Part shown: piece after piece, positions 19,172 through 28,007 of the stretch
Numbering within the stretch: position 1 is the stretch's first letter
How the letters are laid out: each line of letters begins with the position of its first letter
Assembly (NCBI GenBank): GCA_030669595.1
Contig: DAOVDG010000005.1
Location: 1 to 37,333 of the forward strand
From: Candidatus Thorarchaeota archaeon
GTDB lineage: Archaea; Asgardarchaeota; Thorarchaeia; Thorarchaeales; Thorarchaeaceae
Length of the DNA: 37,333 nucleotides
Reading direction: 5' to 3'
The notes under the pieces: generated by a model
Seen by the model: only the letters and a program-made list of their open reading frames with translations
Told to the model about the DNA's origin: nothing
Databases searched by the model: none
Made by a program: the position numbers and the translations under genes

Positions 19172-19801
19172 ATGAGCGGTGTTCAATCTATCATTGAGAT
19201 GATTAACAAAAAGGTGACCGAAAAAGAAGACACCATAATTAAAGATGCAAAGAAACTGAGAGAAACAAAGCTGCTCGACGCAAGGAAGAAAGGCAATGCC
19301 AAGAAGGCTGAAATGATGGTTGAAGCTGAGATACAATCTCGAATAGATAGTGTGAAGCGAGATGCCAATGCAAGATTGGCGGCGAGGCATAAAATCCTTG
19401 AAGCCAAAGAAGCCTTGATTACTGAGGTCCTAGAACTGGCGATTGAATCTCTGACGAAAAAACACAAGACAAAGGGCTATGCCAACATGCTGGTTGGCCT
19501 CGCCATTGAAGGCGGCTCAATCCTTGCTGTTGAGGAAGTTGAGTTGATGCTGCCCAAGGGTCAAAGCCCGCAGATGTACCTCACAAAAATAAGCCGGGAG
19601 ATCACAAGGCATACAGGAATTAAGACCAGAGTTTCGCTATCAAAGGAAAAAATCAGCTCCGCTGGAGGAGTCTTGGTCAAAAGCAAAGATGGTACAAAAT
19701 GGGTAGACAATACATTCGAGGGTCGCAGAGATCGAATGATGAGCGAGATGAGGAAGCTAATTTCACATATTCTTTTTGAAAACAATAACACGTCAATCTA
19801 G
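19172..19801 (+). CDS. atpE: A/V-type ATP synthase subunit E
   Basis: Charged N-terminal helix then YANMLVGLAIEGG.., SAGGVLVKSKDGTKWVDNTFEGRRDRMMSEMRKLISHILF typical of subunit E; RBS GGAGTGAGG before ATG 19172. Confidence 0.88.
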   Translation: MSGVQSIIEMINKKVTEKEDTIIKDAKKLRETKLLDARKKGNAKKAEMMVEAEIQSRIDSVKRDANARLAARHKILEAKEALITEVLELAIESLTKKHKTKGYANMLVGLAIEGGSILAVEEVELMLPKGQSPQMYLTKISREITRHTGIKTRVSLSKEKISSAGGVLVKSKDGTKWVDNTFEGRRDRMMSEMRKLISHILFENNNTSI

Positions 19802-19854
19802 TATCCGTGAAGATGTGTGTGACTGCAAGCTGATGACGCATCTTCGGGAGCATC

Positions 19855-20256
19855 TCACCCAACCATTAATGGAATGTAACCGACCAGCATGAAGGCGATG
19901 ACGAAACCGTAGATTGCGACTGCCTCGATGAACACCACATATAGAACAGTCTTGCCGAAAAGCTCCGGCCTCTCAGTGATTGCCCCAAGAGCTGCTGCAG
20001 ATGTCGTCGCCATCCCCAGCGCCGCGCCAACCCCAGCAGTACCCATGGTAATTGCCGCAGCCAACGCAAGACCAATAATCCCCAGAGTAGGATCTGCTAT
20101 TTGCAGCAACCTGAAGTCACGGCCCGGCATGACACTCAATGCGCTGGCAGCATACATCTCCATAACAAGAAACGCAAGTACTGACAAAGATAGAACCAAG
20201 ACTAGTGCACTGGCGACTAGTAGGGCAAGACTGGTTTTCAGGGAATAGATCTTCAT
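19855..20256 (-). CDS. atpK: A/V-type ATP synthase subunit K (proteolipid c subunit) with N-terminal hydrophobic extension
   Basis: GLALAAAITMGTAGVGAALGMATTSAAALGAITERPELFGKTVLYVVFIEAVAIYGFVIAFML with conserved membrane Glu. Confidence 0.92.
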   Translation of the reverse strand: MKIYSLKTSLALLVASALVLVLSLSVLAFLVMEMYAASALSVMPGRDFRLLQIADPTLGIIGLALAAAITMGTAGVGAALGMATTSAAALGAITERPELFGKTVLYVVFIEAVAIYGFVIAFMLVGYIPLMVG

Positions 20257-20275
20257 TGTTGGCTTCCTCCAATTA

Positions 20276-21343
20276 TCACCATATAGTAATCATCCGTCTT
20301 ATGATTGAGGGAGGCTCTCCTTTCTCGAGCCCTACTGCGATAGATAGCAAGTTTCGCACCTCAAGGTACTTGAGGTTGAAGAACCCAATCACAGTACCAA
20401 GATGGAATGGGAAACCAGTAATTTGCTTTTTAATCTGTTGTGCAATGTAATCTTCCACGGCCAGCTCGATCTCTGCCAAGTCTTGGGTATTGGCATATAT
20501 CCGCCTAAGTCTAGTAGCCATCCCGGTATGTTTGGTTTTCCTGAGTTGCATCAACACTCCGCTCCAAGAACCACGTTGGCGTATCGAGTCCCCGAATGCC
20601 TGTGAGTCTTCAGTGAATCGAACCATTGAAGCATTAATTATGCGTTGATTGAGACCCAGAATCAATGCGCGCAACATCATGATAACGTTACGCAAGTCCA
20701 CACGTGCTTCAAGAAGCTGAACTATCCTCTGCTTGTCTTCACTAGAGAATTCTTCCAGTGAGGCCATAATCTTTCGCAGGTACCACTCCTCAAGGGCCAC
20801 CTCAAGCGGTGCTGCGGAATCGAACTCTTCGTATGCGGGGAGTCTAGTGAGAAGTGCGACCTTCAGATCCAGAATCGGGATTTTTTCAATGAGTTTTTCC
20901 ACATTCTCCGTTTCGAGTAACTGCGCAAATATTCTTGACTGTGCGGGGGAGGTCGGTACCACAAATCTGAGTGTCTGGCCCTTCCCAAGCCCCACATGCT
21001 TCCCGCGAATCACAGTTTTCAAGCCCTCTATCAAGAAGACCAAAGAGTATGATTCAGCGAAGCGGCGTACCTTCCCGGACAAAGACCGGGTGAGCCTATG
21101 ACTGACATCAGCGTAGTCAATGGCTAAAACCAGCGCTAGCTCCTCAGGACTCGGCAGCTCCGCCGGGGTAGCAGCGCTTATGACTGGGCCGTAACGGGTT
21201 CCCCTCAATGCTCCGATGAACTTCTTGTAGTCTTTGGAGCATAAGAGTCGTTCAAAGTCAGCAATACTGAGCGAGCGTGCCAGATGTCCTCTAATTCTCG
21301 CATTGACGAATCCGTACTCTTTCGCAGCCTTGTAGGCTTTCAT
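20276..21343 (-). CDS. atpC: A/V-type ATP synthase subunit C
   Basis: YGFVNARIRGHLARSLS, DLRNVIMMLRALILGL, LGTVIGFFNLKYLEVRNLLSIAVGLEKGEP. Confidence 0.92.
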   Translation of the reverse strand: MKAYKAAKEYGFVNARIRGHLARSLSIADFERLLCSKDYKKFIGALRGTRYGPVISAATPAELPSPEELALVLAIDYADVSHRLTRSLSGKVRRFAESYSLVFLIEGLKTVIRGKHVGLGKGQTLRFVVPTSPAQSRIFAQLLETENVEKLIEKIPILDLKVALLTRLPAYEEFDSAAPLEVALEEWYLRKIMASLEEFSSEDKQRIVQLLEARVDLRNVIMMLRALILGLNQRIINASMVRFTEDSQAFGDSIRQRGSWSGVLMQLRKTKHTGMATRLRRIYANTQDLAEIELAVEDYIAQQIKKQITGFPFHLGTVIGFFNLKYLEVRNLLSIAVGLEKGEPPSIIRRMITIW

Positions 21344-21530
21344 GATAGACCCGCTCCGCTATTAGCCCGAAGAGGATTATTTGATTTCACCCACGCGATT
21401 GATATAAAGTTGATGAACAGGCTCAACGAGTTTCATTCTCTGTAATGAATGCTTGAATATGGCGCAGTAGCTGGTACCGGGATAGGAAGTAGTAGAAGGA
21501 TTCAAAACTAGAAGATAACAGTTACCAAGT

Positions 21531-22109
21531 GTGGCCCATATGACGGACGAGGATACAAACGGTCAGTTCGACATTGGAGGAATGTTTAGGAACTCTGCGA
21601 CTATCACTTTCGTGGTGGAGATTCTATCAGTGCTAGTGATGGTGGGTTCTGTGTCAGCCTGGTACATTGGAGGCTTCCTGGACATAATCGCTCCTGAAAT
21701 TCAGATCTTGCTGTTGATGATTGGATGTATCATCACACTTGTTGTCTTTCTGGCTGCCTTTAGCTTCTTTCTCAGATTTTCTAGGAGGCTCAGCAATGCT
21801 GTGGTTGGACCCGGTCTCGAGCAGGTTAGAATGAACGCACCAAGAGTCAAGGGAGTCATCTTCATCTATGCACTCCTTGTAATGACCATGTTCATCACAG
21901 GGGTCTACACTTGGTATCTAACTGATCTGTGGTTCCTACAACCATGGGCTGAGTCTCATACTTCCATTTCTCTTCGGATATTCGGATATGCGCTGGGAGC
22001 ATTCTTCATTTCTTTTCTAGTTCAGGTCATTGTCGCACTGATAGGACGAACCTCCACTAGATTGATAGTTGAAGTACTGGACGCTGATGACTCTGAGTTT
22101 CTGAAATAG
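21531..22109 (+). CDS. Four-TM membrane protein, unknown
   Basis: Hydrophobic segments with charged loops; start ATG at 21540 also possible. Confidence 0.65.
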   Translation: MAHMTDEDTNGQFDIGGMFRNSATITFVVEILSVLVMVGSVSAWYIGGFLDIIAPEIQILLLMIGCIITLVVFLAAFSFFLRFSRRLSNAVVGPGLEQVRMNAPRVKGVIFIYALLVMTMFITGVYTWYLTDLWFLQPWAESHTSISLRIFGYALGAFFISFLVQVIVALIGRTSTRLIVEVLDADDSEFLK

Positions 22110-22433
22110 CTACTCAGTACGTTTCTCGTAATCGGGAAACTCAACGTCCTCGTCAATCTCCTCCTGTGGAGGCTGAAAAGGTCGCATTATTGGACGATCT
22201 TGTTCCAGCTTATCGTAGTATTGAATCGTAATGTAGACACCGTAGAGGCCCAGTAGCAAACCGACAATCGCTCCAATCATGGCACCTGTCATTGCACCCT
22301 GTGGTCCCCACCAAGTCTGACCTAGAAGATGTCCGATAAAAACCATGATAATGACTGAACAAGGGAGTTCGGATGCGACTGCACACCATCGCCCCGCTTC
22401 TGCGAAGGTGCCATCACTATAGCGGCCGCTCAT
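22110..22433 (-). CDS. Small membrane protein, weakly AtpZ/AtpI-like (glycine-rich two-helix)
   Basis: ASELPCSVIIMVFIGHLLGQTWWGPQGAMTGAMIGAIVGLLLGLYGVYI; shape resembles the PF09527-type helix-loop-helix. Weak call. Confidence 0.45.
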   Translation of the reverse strand: MSGRYSDGTFAEAGRWCAVASELPCSVIIMVFIGHLLGQTWWGPQGAMTGAMIGAIVGLLLGLYGVYITIQYYDKLEQDRPIMRPFQPPQEEIDEDVEFPDYEKRTE

Positions 22434-22539
22434 GCTTCGGAGGTAACATCAAGAACGGATATCAGTATTGGTTTATCACTTGTGCAGAATAGTTAATCCT
22501 TTTCAAAGACCGTTCCATCCAACTTGTGAGGCAACTAGA

Positions 22540-23826
22540 ATGAAAGTGACTCTGAATTACGGCGATGGAACTGTTGACTTGCAGATTCCTGAGAAGAACC
22601 TCGCTGGAACAGTCGCGCCGAAGAAAGCCAAGACTGCAGAAAATAGTCTAGAGGAACTCAACAGGGTACTTGCGAATCCATACGGACCCGCCTTGACAGA
22701 TATCGTCAAGGGCAAGAGCGTCTGTGTCTTGGTGGAGGACCATACTAGAGATGAGCCTCGTTGGGCACTCCTCAGCGCCGTTGCCCCGAAACTGAAGGAT
22801 GCACGCAGGGTCCAATACATAATCACAACCGGGTCGCATGAAGTGGAACATCCCGAGAACTTGGAGATCGTGGATATGATAAAACAAGCGTCTGCTGATG
22901 CAGGGCTTGAGAACTACAAAGTGAAGATTCACGATTGCCAAGAACCTGACATGGCTGACTTGGGGACGACAAGCAGAGGTACGCCAGTCATTGTTAACGC
23001 CGCTGCTGTAGGTCACGATGTGTACGTCCCTCTTGCTGATATGAAGGCCCATTACTTTAGTGGATACTCCAACGCTATCAAGGACTTCTTGCCAGGAGTG
23101 TGTGGTTTTGCATCAATCGAGGCCAATCATTCAATGGCACTTGACCCCAAGTCGACCTTCGGAACACATCCATATCACCCAGACCCGGCAAGGCGAACAA
23201 ACCCTCTTGCGGATGACATGAGAGAAGCGGCTGAGATGATAGCCAAGGGTGCTACGGTCTTCACTCTCTCAACCGTATCGAATGGCGATAAAGTAGTATG
23301 GGCTGGCGCCGGTCGTATGGAGCCGGTGATAGCTGATGGTATTAAGGTGCTCGATGAAACTGCAAGCTTCACTGTAACCGCCAGACCACGGATTGTGGTG
23401 TCTCCAGGAGGTTACCCGCAAGACAAGAGTCTGTATCATGCCCAGAGAGCACTTGAACTCACTAAGAATGCAGTATCAGAAGGTGGAGAGATACTGTTTC
23501 TTGCTGAGTGCAGAGATGGCGTAGCACCCAAGAGTGCAATGGAGAATTTCTACAACAGATTGACTGCTCCACTTGACACTGTGATTGAATCGATAAGCGG
23601 GAAATATCATCTCTACGAGCACAAGGCGTACAAGTTCGCTGAGCTCCTGAAAAATCTCTCAAGCATTCAGATGTTCACAGAGCTCGACAAAGAAACCGTA
23701 GAATCAGCTCACTTGGACAAGGCGGAGAATCCACAAGCTGTGATCGATGAGTGGACATCAAATGACCCAGACGTAAAGATACTTGTTTTAGACAAGGGCA
23801 ACAAGCTGGCGATTTACTCGACCTAG
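22540..23826 (+). CDS. larA: LarA-like (lactate racemase family, DUF2088) protein; ORF track extends upstream to 22468
   Basis: NYGDGTVDLQIPEKN, VEDHTRDEPRWALL, ITTGSHEVEHPENLEIV, GTTSRGTPVIVNAAAVGHDVYVPLADMKAHYFSGYSNAIKDFLPGVCGFASIEANHSM. Confidence 0.85.
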   Translation: MKVTLNYGDGTVDLQIPEKNLAGTVAPKKAKTAENSLEELNRVLANPYGPALTDIVKGKSVCVLVEDHTRDEPRWALLSAVAPKLKDARRVQYIITTGSHEVEHPENLEIVDMIKQASADAGLENYKVKIHDCQEPDMADLGTTSRGTPVIVNAAAVGHDVYVPLADMKAHYFSGYSNAIKDFLPGVCGFASIEANHSMALDPKSTFGTHPYHPDPARRTNPLADDMREAAEMIAKGATVFTLSTVSNGDKVVWAGAGRMEPVIADGIKVLDETASFTVTARPRIVVSPGGYPQDKSLYHAQRALELTKNAVSEGGEILFLAECRDGVAPKSAMENFYNRLTAPLDTVIESISGKYHLYEHKAYKFAELLKNLSSIQMFTELDKETVESAHLDKAENPQAVIDEWTSNDPDVKILVLDKGNKLAIYST

Positions 23827-23920
23827 GATTTCTTGGCCGTTTCTTAGTAAAGAGAGTTGGCCCCCCGATGCATTCAAAGCGAAGACGAACGCATCCCACC
23901 GACGACCGTTGTACGTCGGG

Positions 23921-24460
23921 TCAGAAACGATCATCGTTGGGAAGTCTGTGGCGTCTATTACGCCAGTCATGTGCTAGGAAGCCAAGCAACAAAATGGACT
24001 GAAGGGGGATTGGAATGGAGTATTTTATAGTCTGAATGGTTGGGCCCCACACATGGAACATAGGAGCTACAAGTGCAGAGGTCAATTGAACCGCCAGAGC
24101 TATCATACCTAGGACCCATGCATTCTTCGTTGATGATTGTGGAAACTTGTCAAAGCGTAATGCAAGTGAGATTATCAATCCAATACTGACCCAGAGTAGT
24201 GACATCCGCCTGTAAGGTGATGCGTAGAAATCAAGAAAATAGAACTGCTGATTGGAATATTCAAGGGTACCATAGACAAAAACCCAATAAACACTCATCA
24301 CGCTTTGCCATTCATCCACGTACCACACAGGCCTCTCAATACCAACAATGGTCGTGGGAGCTAGCAAGGATAACATGACCAGATATCCAACCAAGACAGA
24401 ATCTCTCATTCTATAACCCTCTGTATCAGATGTCTGATGAAAGCATTGTATACTTACCAA
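23921..24460 (-). CDS. Membrane protein, unknown; start may be ATG MRDSVLVG
   Basis: Several hydrophobic segments; lies between larA and its decayed duplicate. Confidence 0.5.
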   Translation of the reverse strand: MVSIQCFHQTSDTEGYRMRDSVLVGYLVMLSLLAPTTIVGIERPVWYVDEWQSVMSVYWVFVYGTLEYSNQQFYFLDFYASPYRRMSLLWVSIGLIISLALRFDKFPQSSTKNAWVLGMIALAVQLTSALVAPMFHVWGPTIQTIKYSIPIPLQSILLLGFLAHDWRNRRHRLPNDDRF

Positions 24461-24499
24461 TTCTTCAATATAACTATACGTAGGGAACTACCTTTGACC

Positions 24500-24568
24500 T
24501 ACGAGCACTAAGCGGACAAATCCGTTGAGCTTCTAGAAGTCCTCTCAGGCATTAGGATGCTCACAGAG
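24500..24568 (+). pseudogene. Decayed duplicate of the larA 3' region
   Basis: Reads YEH*ADKSVELLEVLSGIRMLTE against larA YEHKAYKFAELLKNLSSIQMFTE; ungapped 69-nt match to 23614-23682, 53/69 identical by hand count, with an in-frame TAA at 24509-24511. Confidence 0.75.
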
Positions 24569-24668
24569 CATGCGGGCAGAAAGAGTACTCTATCCGCTCA
24601 CCCCAAGACGCACGCAGTCAAGGTTCCTTCTGGCGCAAGTCAAGTCATATCCGTCGTGACTCTACTTG

Positions 24669-24938
24669 CTATTCTGACCAAATGTCATCGCGTGCTTTCG
24701 TGTCTGCATCTTCTGGTCTTTCTATCCCATGACAACATATGATCAGCAGAAAAAGGAAAATTCCGCCTAGAAGTGCATGCAAGGCATATCTGGAAATGAT
24801 TTCCTCTAGGGTAAAGAATCCAAGGGCAATCCCTCCAACCAACCCCGCGAGTACCACAAGAATGAAGATGGTGTTTCTGTCAGACATAGGCACCACAACC
24901 AGCAGACATTCGGATATTTGACTTTCCCATACGTCCAA
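24669..24938 (-). CDS. Small two-TM membrane protein, unknown
   Basis: Two hydrophobic helices: TIFILVVLAGLVGGIALGFF and LHALLGGIFLFLLIICC. Confidence 0.45.
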   Translation of the reverse strand: MDVWESQISECLLVVVPMSDRNTIFILVVLAGLVGGIALGFFTLEEIISRYALHALLGGIFLFLLIICCHGIERPEDADTKARDDIWSE

Positions 24939-24956
24939 TGGGGCTGTCTGCTCGAA

Positions 24957-26480
24957 CTAGTCACCAGACCACTTGATGCTGGATATTGAAGCATAGAGCT
25001 GCTTGAATCGCGCAAATCCCTCGGCGTAGACATCGCGATTCACATCTTGAGGCTTCAAGGGCTTCAGTGGTTTCACCATGCTGTCAGCAGCTGCCACCAT
25101 TGAGTCAAACAAACCCACTCCTTTGCAGGCAAGGATTGCGGCTCCTAGAGCGCTAGCCTCTTCCATCTCAGTCCGGATTACAGGCACTCCAAGCACATCT
25201 GCCTGTATCTGCATCCACACTTGACTTCTGGCAGCACCTCCAGTCACACGAATTTCTGAGGCCGGAATCCCAATATCATTCATGACCTCGAGGTTGGTTC
25301 TGATCTCATAGGAAACGCCCTCCAAGATCGACCGCATGAGATGCTTTCTAGTATGGCCAAGGGCAAGACCGGCGAACACCCCACGCGCGTGTGGGTTCCA
25401 GTAGGGTGCACCAGCCCCTGCGAAATGCGGCAGGTGGATGACGCCCTCAGAACCAGCTGGAATCGCGTCTGCCCCTTCCGACATGATCTCGTACGGGTCG
25501 ATGCCCCGCTCTTTGGCAAGATTGCACTCTTCTGCACCCAGATTATCACGGAACCACCTAAGAGCTGAGCCTGTGGTGAACATACTAGCCTCCACAACAA
25601 ACGCGCCCGGGACAACATGGCGGCTGCAGAGCACGCGTATTTTGCGGTCGAATTCGGGAGTGTCAGAGTAGGCAAGCAGGAAAGTACCTGTTCCTGTAGT
25701 TGACTTGATTGAGCCCTCGCGAACCACACCCACTCCTAGTGCCGCACACTGCTGGTCTCCGCCTCCAGCAACCACAGGAGTGCCTTCCTTGAGCCCACAA
25801 TCATTGGCTGCCTTCGCAGTTACCTCTCCTGTGGGGGCACCAGACTGTAGAGGATCAGGGAGCTTCTCCCGCGGGATGTCAAATGAGTTGAGCATCTTTT
25901 CAGACCAACTTGCATCATTGATATCGAAAAGCATCGTTCTGCTTGCATTGGAATAATCAGTAATTGCGTTCCCCGTGAGCTTGAAGACCATGAAATCGTG
26001 AACCAAGAGGAACTTCCAAGCCTCTCTGAAGACTTCAGGCTCGTTCTCCTTGATCCAGAGAATCTTGGGAGCGGTGAAGTATGGATCAATGGTGAGCCCG
26101 GTGATCGAATGGACATCAGCTGGCGACATGACACTTCGAATCCAGTCGCATTGGGGCACGGTTCGACGGTCCTGCCACACAATGGCATTACGCAGTGCAT
26201 TGCCAGCATTGTCGATTGGAACAACCGTTTCACGTTGGTTGGTCACGCTCAGCCCACAGATACGCTCAGCGCTGACACCCGGGGTTTTGAGGCATTGCTT
26301 GGTTGTTACGCAGGCAGTGTCCCACCAGGTTTGTGCATTCTGCTCCACCCAAGAGGGCTTGGGATAGGAACTCTCGAACTCTTTGTAGGCTCGCGCGAGA
26401 ATAGCACCCTCTGTGTCAAAGACCATAGAACGAACTCCGGTAGTTCCGACATCCAACGCCAAGACCAGTTCAGTCATCAC
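24957..26480 (-). CDS. FGGY-family carbohydrate kinase (xylulokinase/glycerol kinase-like)
   Basis: ALDVGTTGVRSMVFD, NQRETVVPID..AIVWQDRRT, VVAGGGDQQCAALG, GVSYEIRTNLEVM, VTGGAARSQVWMQIQADVLGVPV. Substrate not resolvable. Confidence 0.9.
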   Translation of the reverse strand: MMTELVLALDVGTTGVRSMVFDTEGAILARAYKEFESSYPKPSWVEQNAQTWWDTACVTTKQCLKTPGVSAERICGLSVTNQRETVVPIDNAGNALRNAIVWQDRRTVPQCDWIRSVMSPADVHSITGLTIDPYFTAPKILWIKENEPEVFREAWKFLLVHDFMVFKLTGNAITDYSNASRTMLFDINDASWSEKMLNSFDIPREKLPDPLQSGAPTGEVTAKAANDCGLKEGTPVVAGGGDQQCAALGVGVVREGSIKSTTGTGTFLLAYSDTPEFDRKIRVLCSRHVVPGAFVVEASMFTTGSALRWFRDNLGAEECNLAKERGIDPYEIMSEGADAIPAGSEGVIHLPHFAGAGAPYWNPHARGVFAGLALGHTRKHLMRSILEGVSYEIRTNLEVMNDIGIPASEIRVTGGAARSQVWMQIQADVLGVPVIRTEMEEASALGAAILACKGVGLFDSMVAAADSMVKPLKPLKPQDVNRDVYAEGFARFKQLYASISSIKWSGD

Positions 26481-26530
26481 TTCTCACCAGTCATTGGTTG
26501 ACATGCCCCGGATATGAAAACTAATCGGTC

Positions 26531-26818
26531 CTAGGGGGTGGTCTCTGAGCTCACGAGTCCTTGGAGATCTCTTCGGTCACCGACTAGGAATAGCTTAAGT
26601 CGTCGATTTCGTTTAATCTGACGCTCACGGCGAAGAGCACCACCTCTGGTGCTGCATTCTTCCACGTAGACGAGGTATTTGGGTTGGTGCATGTGGAAGT
26701 AAGCAGCTGACTTCGAGTTTCCAGATAGATGTTCGTTCAGTCGTCGCTCTAGATCATTAGTCTGACCAGTGTAGTAGGTGCCAGTTTCCGTTTCGATTAT
26801 GTAGACGTAGTAAGGCAA
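26531..26818 (-). CDS. GIY-YIG domain nuclease-like protein
   Basis: YYVYIIETETGTYYTGQTNDLERRLNEH...GALRRERQIK. Confidence 0.9.
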   Translation of the reverse strand: MPYYVYIIETETGTYYTGQTNDLERRLNEHLSGNSKSAAYFHMHQPKYLVYVEECSTRGGALRRERQIKRNRRLKLFLVGDRRDLQGLVSSETTP

Positions 26819-26914
26819 GTCTGGTCACATTGGAGCGCCCGGCGCGTGATATAGTTCTTTGGACTACATCCCATTCTAGGAAGAGATATCCGCGATACAG
26901 TTCACAGGAAAGGC

Positions 26915-27991
26915 ATGCAAGACTCAGAGAAACCAGCAGACTCAAAGTGGCCCCAGTTGGTGCTTATCGGCTTCCTGTCAATGGTGTTCGCTGAGGCGTT
27001 CTCGGGCGCATCCATTCTATGGTTCATCACCGAGTGGGCCTGGTTTGTCACGCTGCCCCTCTACTGGTCACACACTCTGCTCTTCCTGAACCTTGCCATG
27101 AGGTCCAAGAGAACGTCAGTGGGTCAACTGTACCTCTGGGGGATACTATTCGGACTCTATGAGTCGTGGGTCACAAAGGTACTATGGGTGGGGTACTTCA
27201 CAGAGCCACCTCTTCTTGGCACGGTCTTTGGGTTCGCAATTGCTGAGAGCATCGTGCTGCTCTTGTTCTGGCACCCAATAATGGCATTCGTTTTGCCGAT
27301 TCTGGTATTCCAGATTCTAGCTCAAGCAAGCAACACGTCGAATGAGGGAATGGAAACCGCCTTCCCAACTCACACCTCGTTCCTTCAGAGAAGTCGACGG
27401 AATTCAGTGTTTTACCTGTACGCCTTCATCATAGGATCCTTGTTCATGACGGTCAATTCTGGATACGACTTCATCGCAGCTGGGATTACAGCGCTTGGCA
27501 GCCTCGTCCTGATTCTGATCCCGTACTATATTATCAAAAGGCGCGGAGGAGGGTCGTTCTCGATTCAATCACTGAGATTAGGAAGGAAAGGTCTGGCTGT
27601 GACTGCTGCGTATGTTATCCTCCTGTACGCAATCACATTCCCGATTCTGCTACCTGAGCGCATTCCAGGTATTGAAACAATCATCGCTACACTCTTCATC
27701 TATGCCTTTGTGATCTTGCTCATCTATGCAAGTCCTCCAGTCGATGAATCCGAGTCCATTCCGAGGGGCGACTCCAAGCTGTTAGGAATGAAGGAGCTGA
27801 AGCGATGGTATGGCTTGCTTTTCCTCTTGCTACTAATCTGGGCAATCATCCCCGAAATCACGATTATCATAGGCACTCTTGTCTATCTGTCGTACTTAGT
27901 AATTGGTTCTCTGCTATTCATGTCGATAACGATTCGCGAACTAATTAGACGGGTCCGTTCTCGACCAAACCAGCAAGCAGGAAACCTTTAG
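26915..27991 (+). CDS. Multi-spanning membrane protein, unknown
   Basis: Long ORF with many hydrophobic helices. Confidence 0.75.
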   Translation: MQDSEKPADSKWPQLVLIGFLSMVFAEAFSGASILWFITEWAWFVTLPLYWSHTLLFLNLAMRSKRTSVGQLYLWGILFGLYESWVTKVLWVGYFTEPPLLGTVFGFAIAESIVLLLFWHPIMAFVLPILVFQILAQASNTSNEGMETAFPTHTSFLQRSRRNSVFYLYAFIIGSLFMTVNSGYDFIAAGITALGSLVLILIPYYIIKRRGGGSFSIQSLRLGRKGLAVTAAYVILLYAITFPILLPERIPGIETIIATLFIYAFVILLIYASPPVDESESIPRGDSKLLGMKELKRWYGLLFLLLLIWAIIPEITIIIGTLVYLSYLVIGSLLFMSITIRELIRRVRSRPNQQAGNL

Positions 27992-28007
27992 ATTCACCCT
28001 GCAGTCA

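Noticed and set aside
25280-26501. Several long ORFs antisense or out of frame to the FGGY kinase
   Set aside because: The kinase reading frame carries all diagnostic motifs; the others are composition artefacts.
26531-26818. GIY-YIG protein as a homing endonuclease
   Set aside because: It matches the short stand-alone UPF0213/YhbQ-like form and is not inside an intron or intein.
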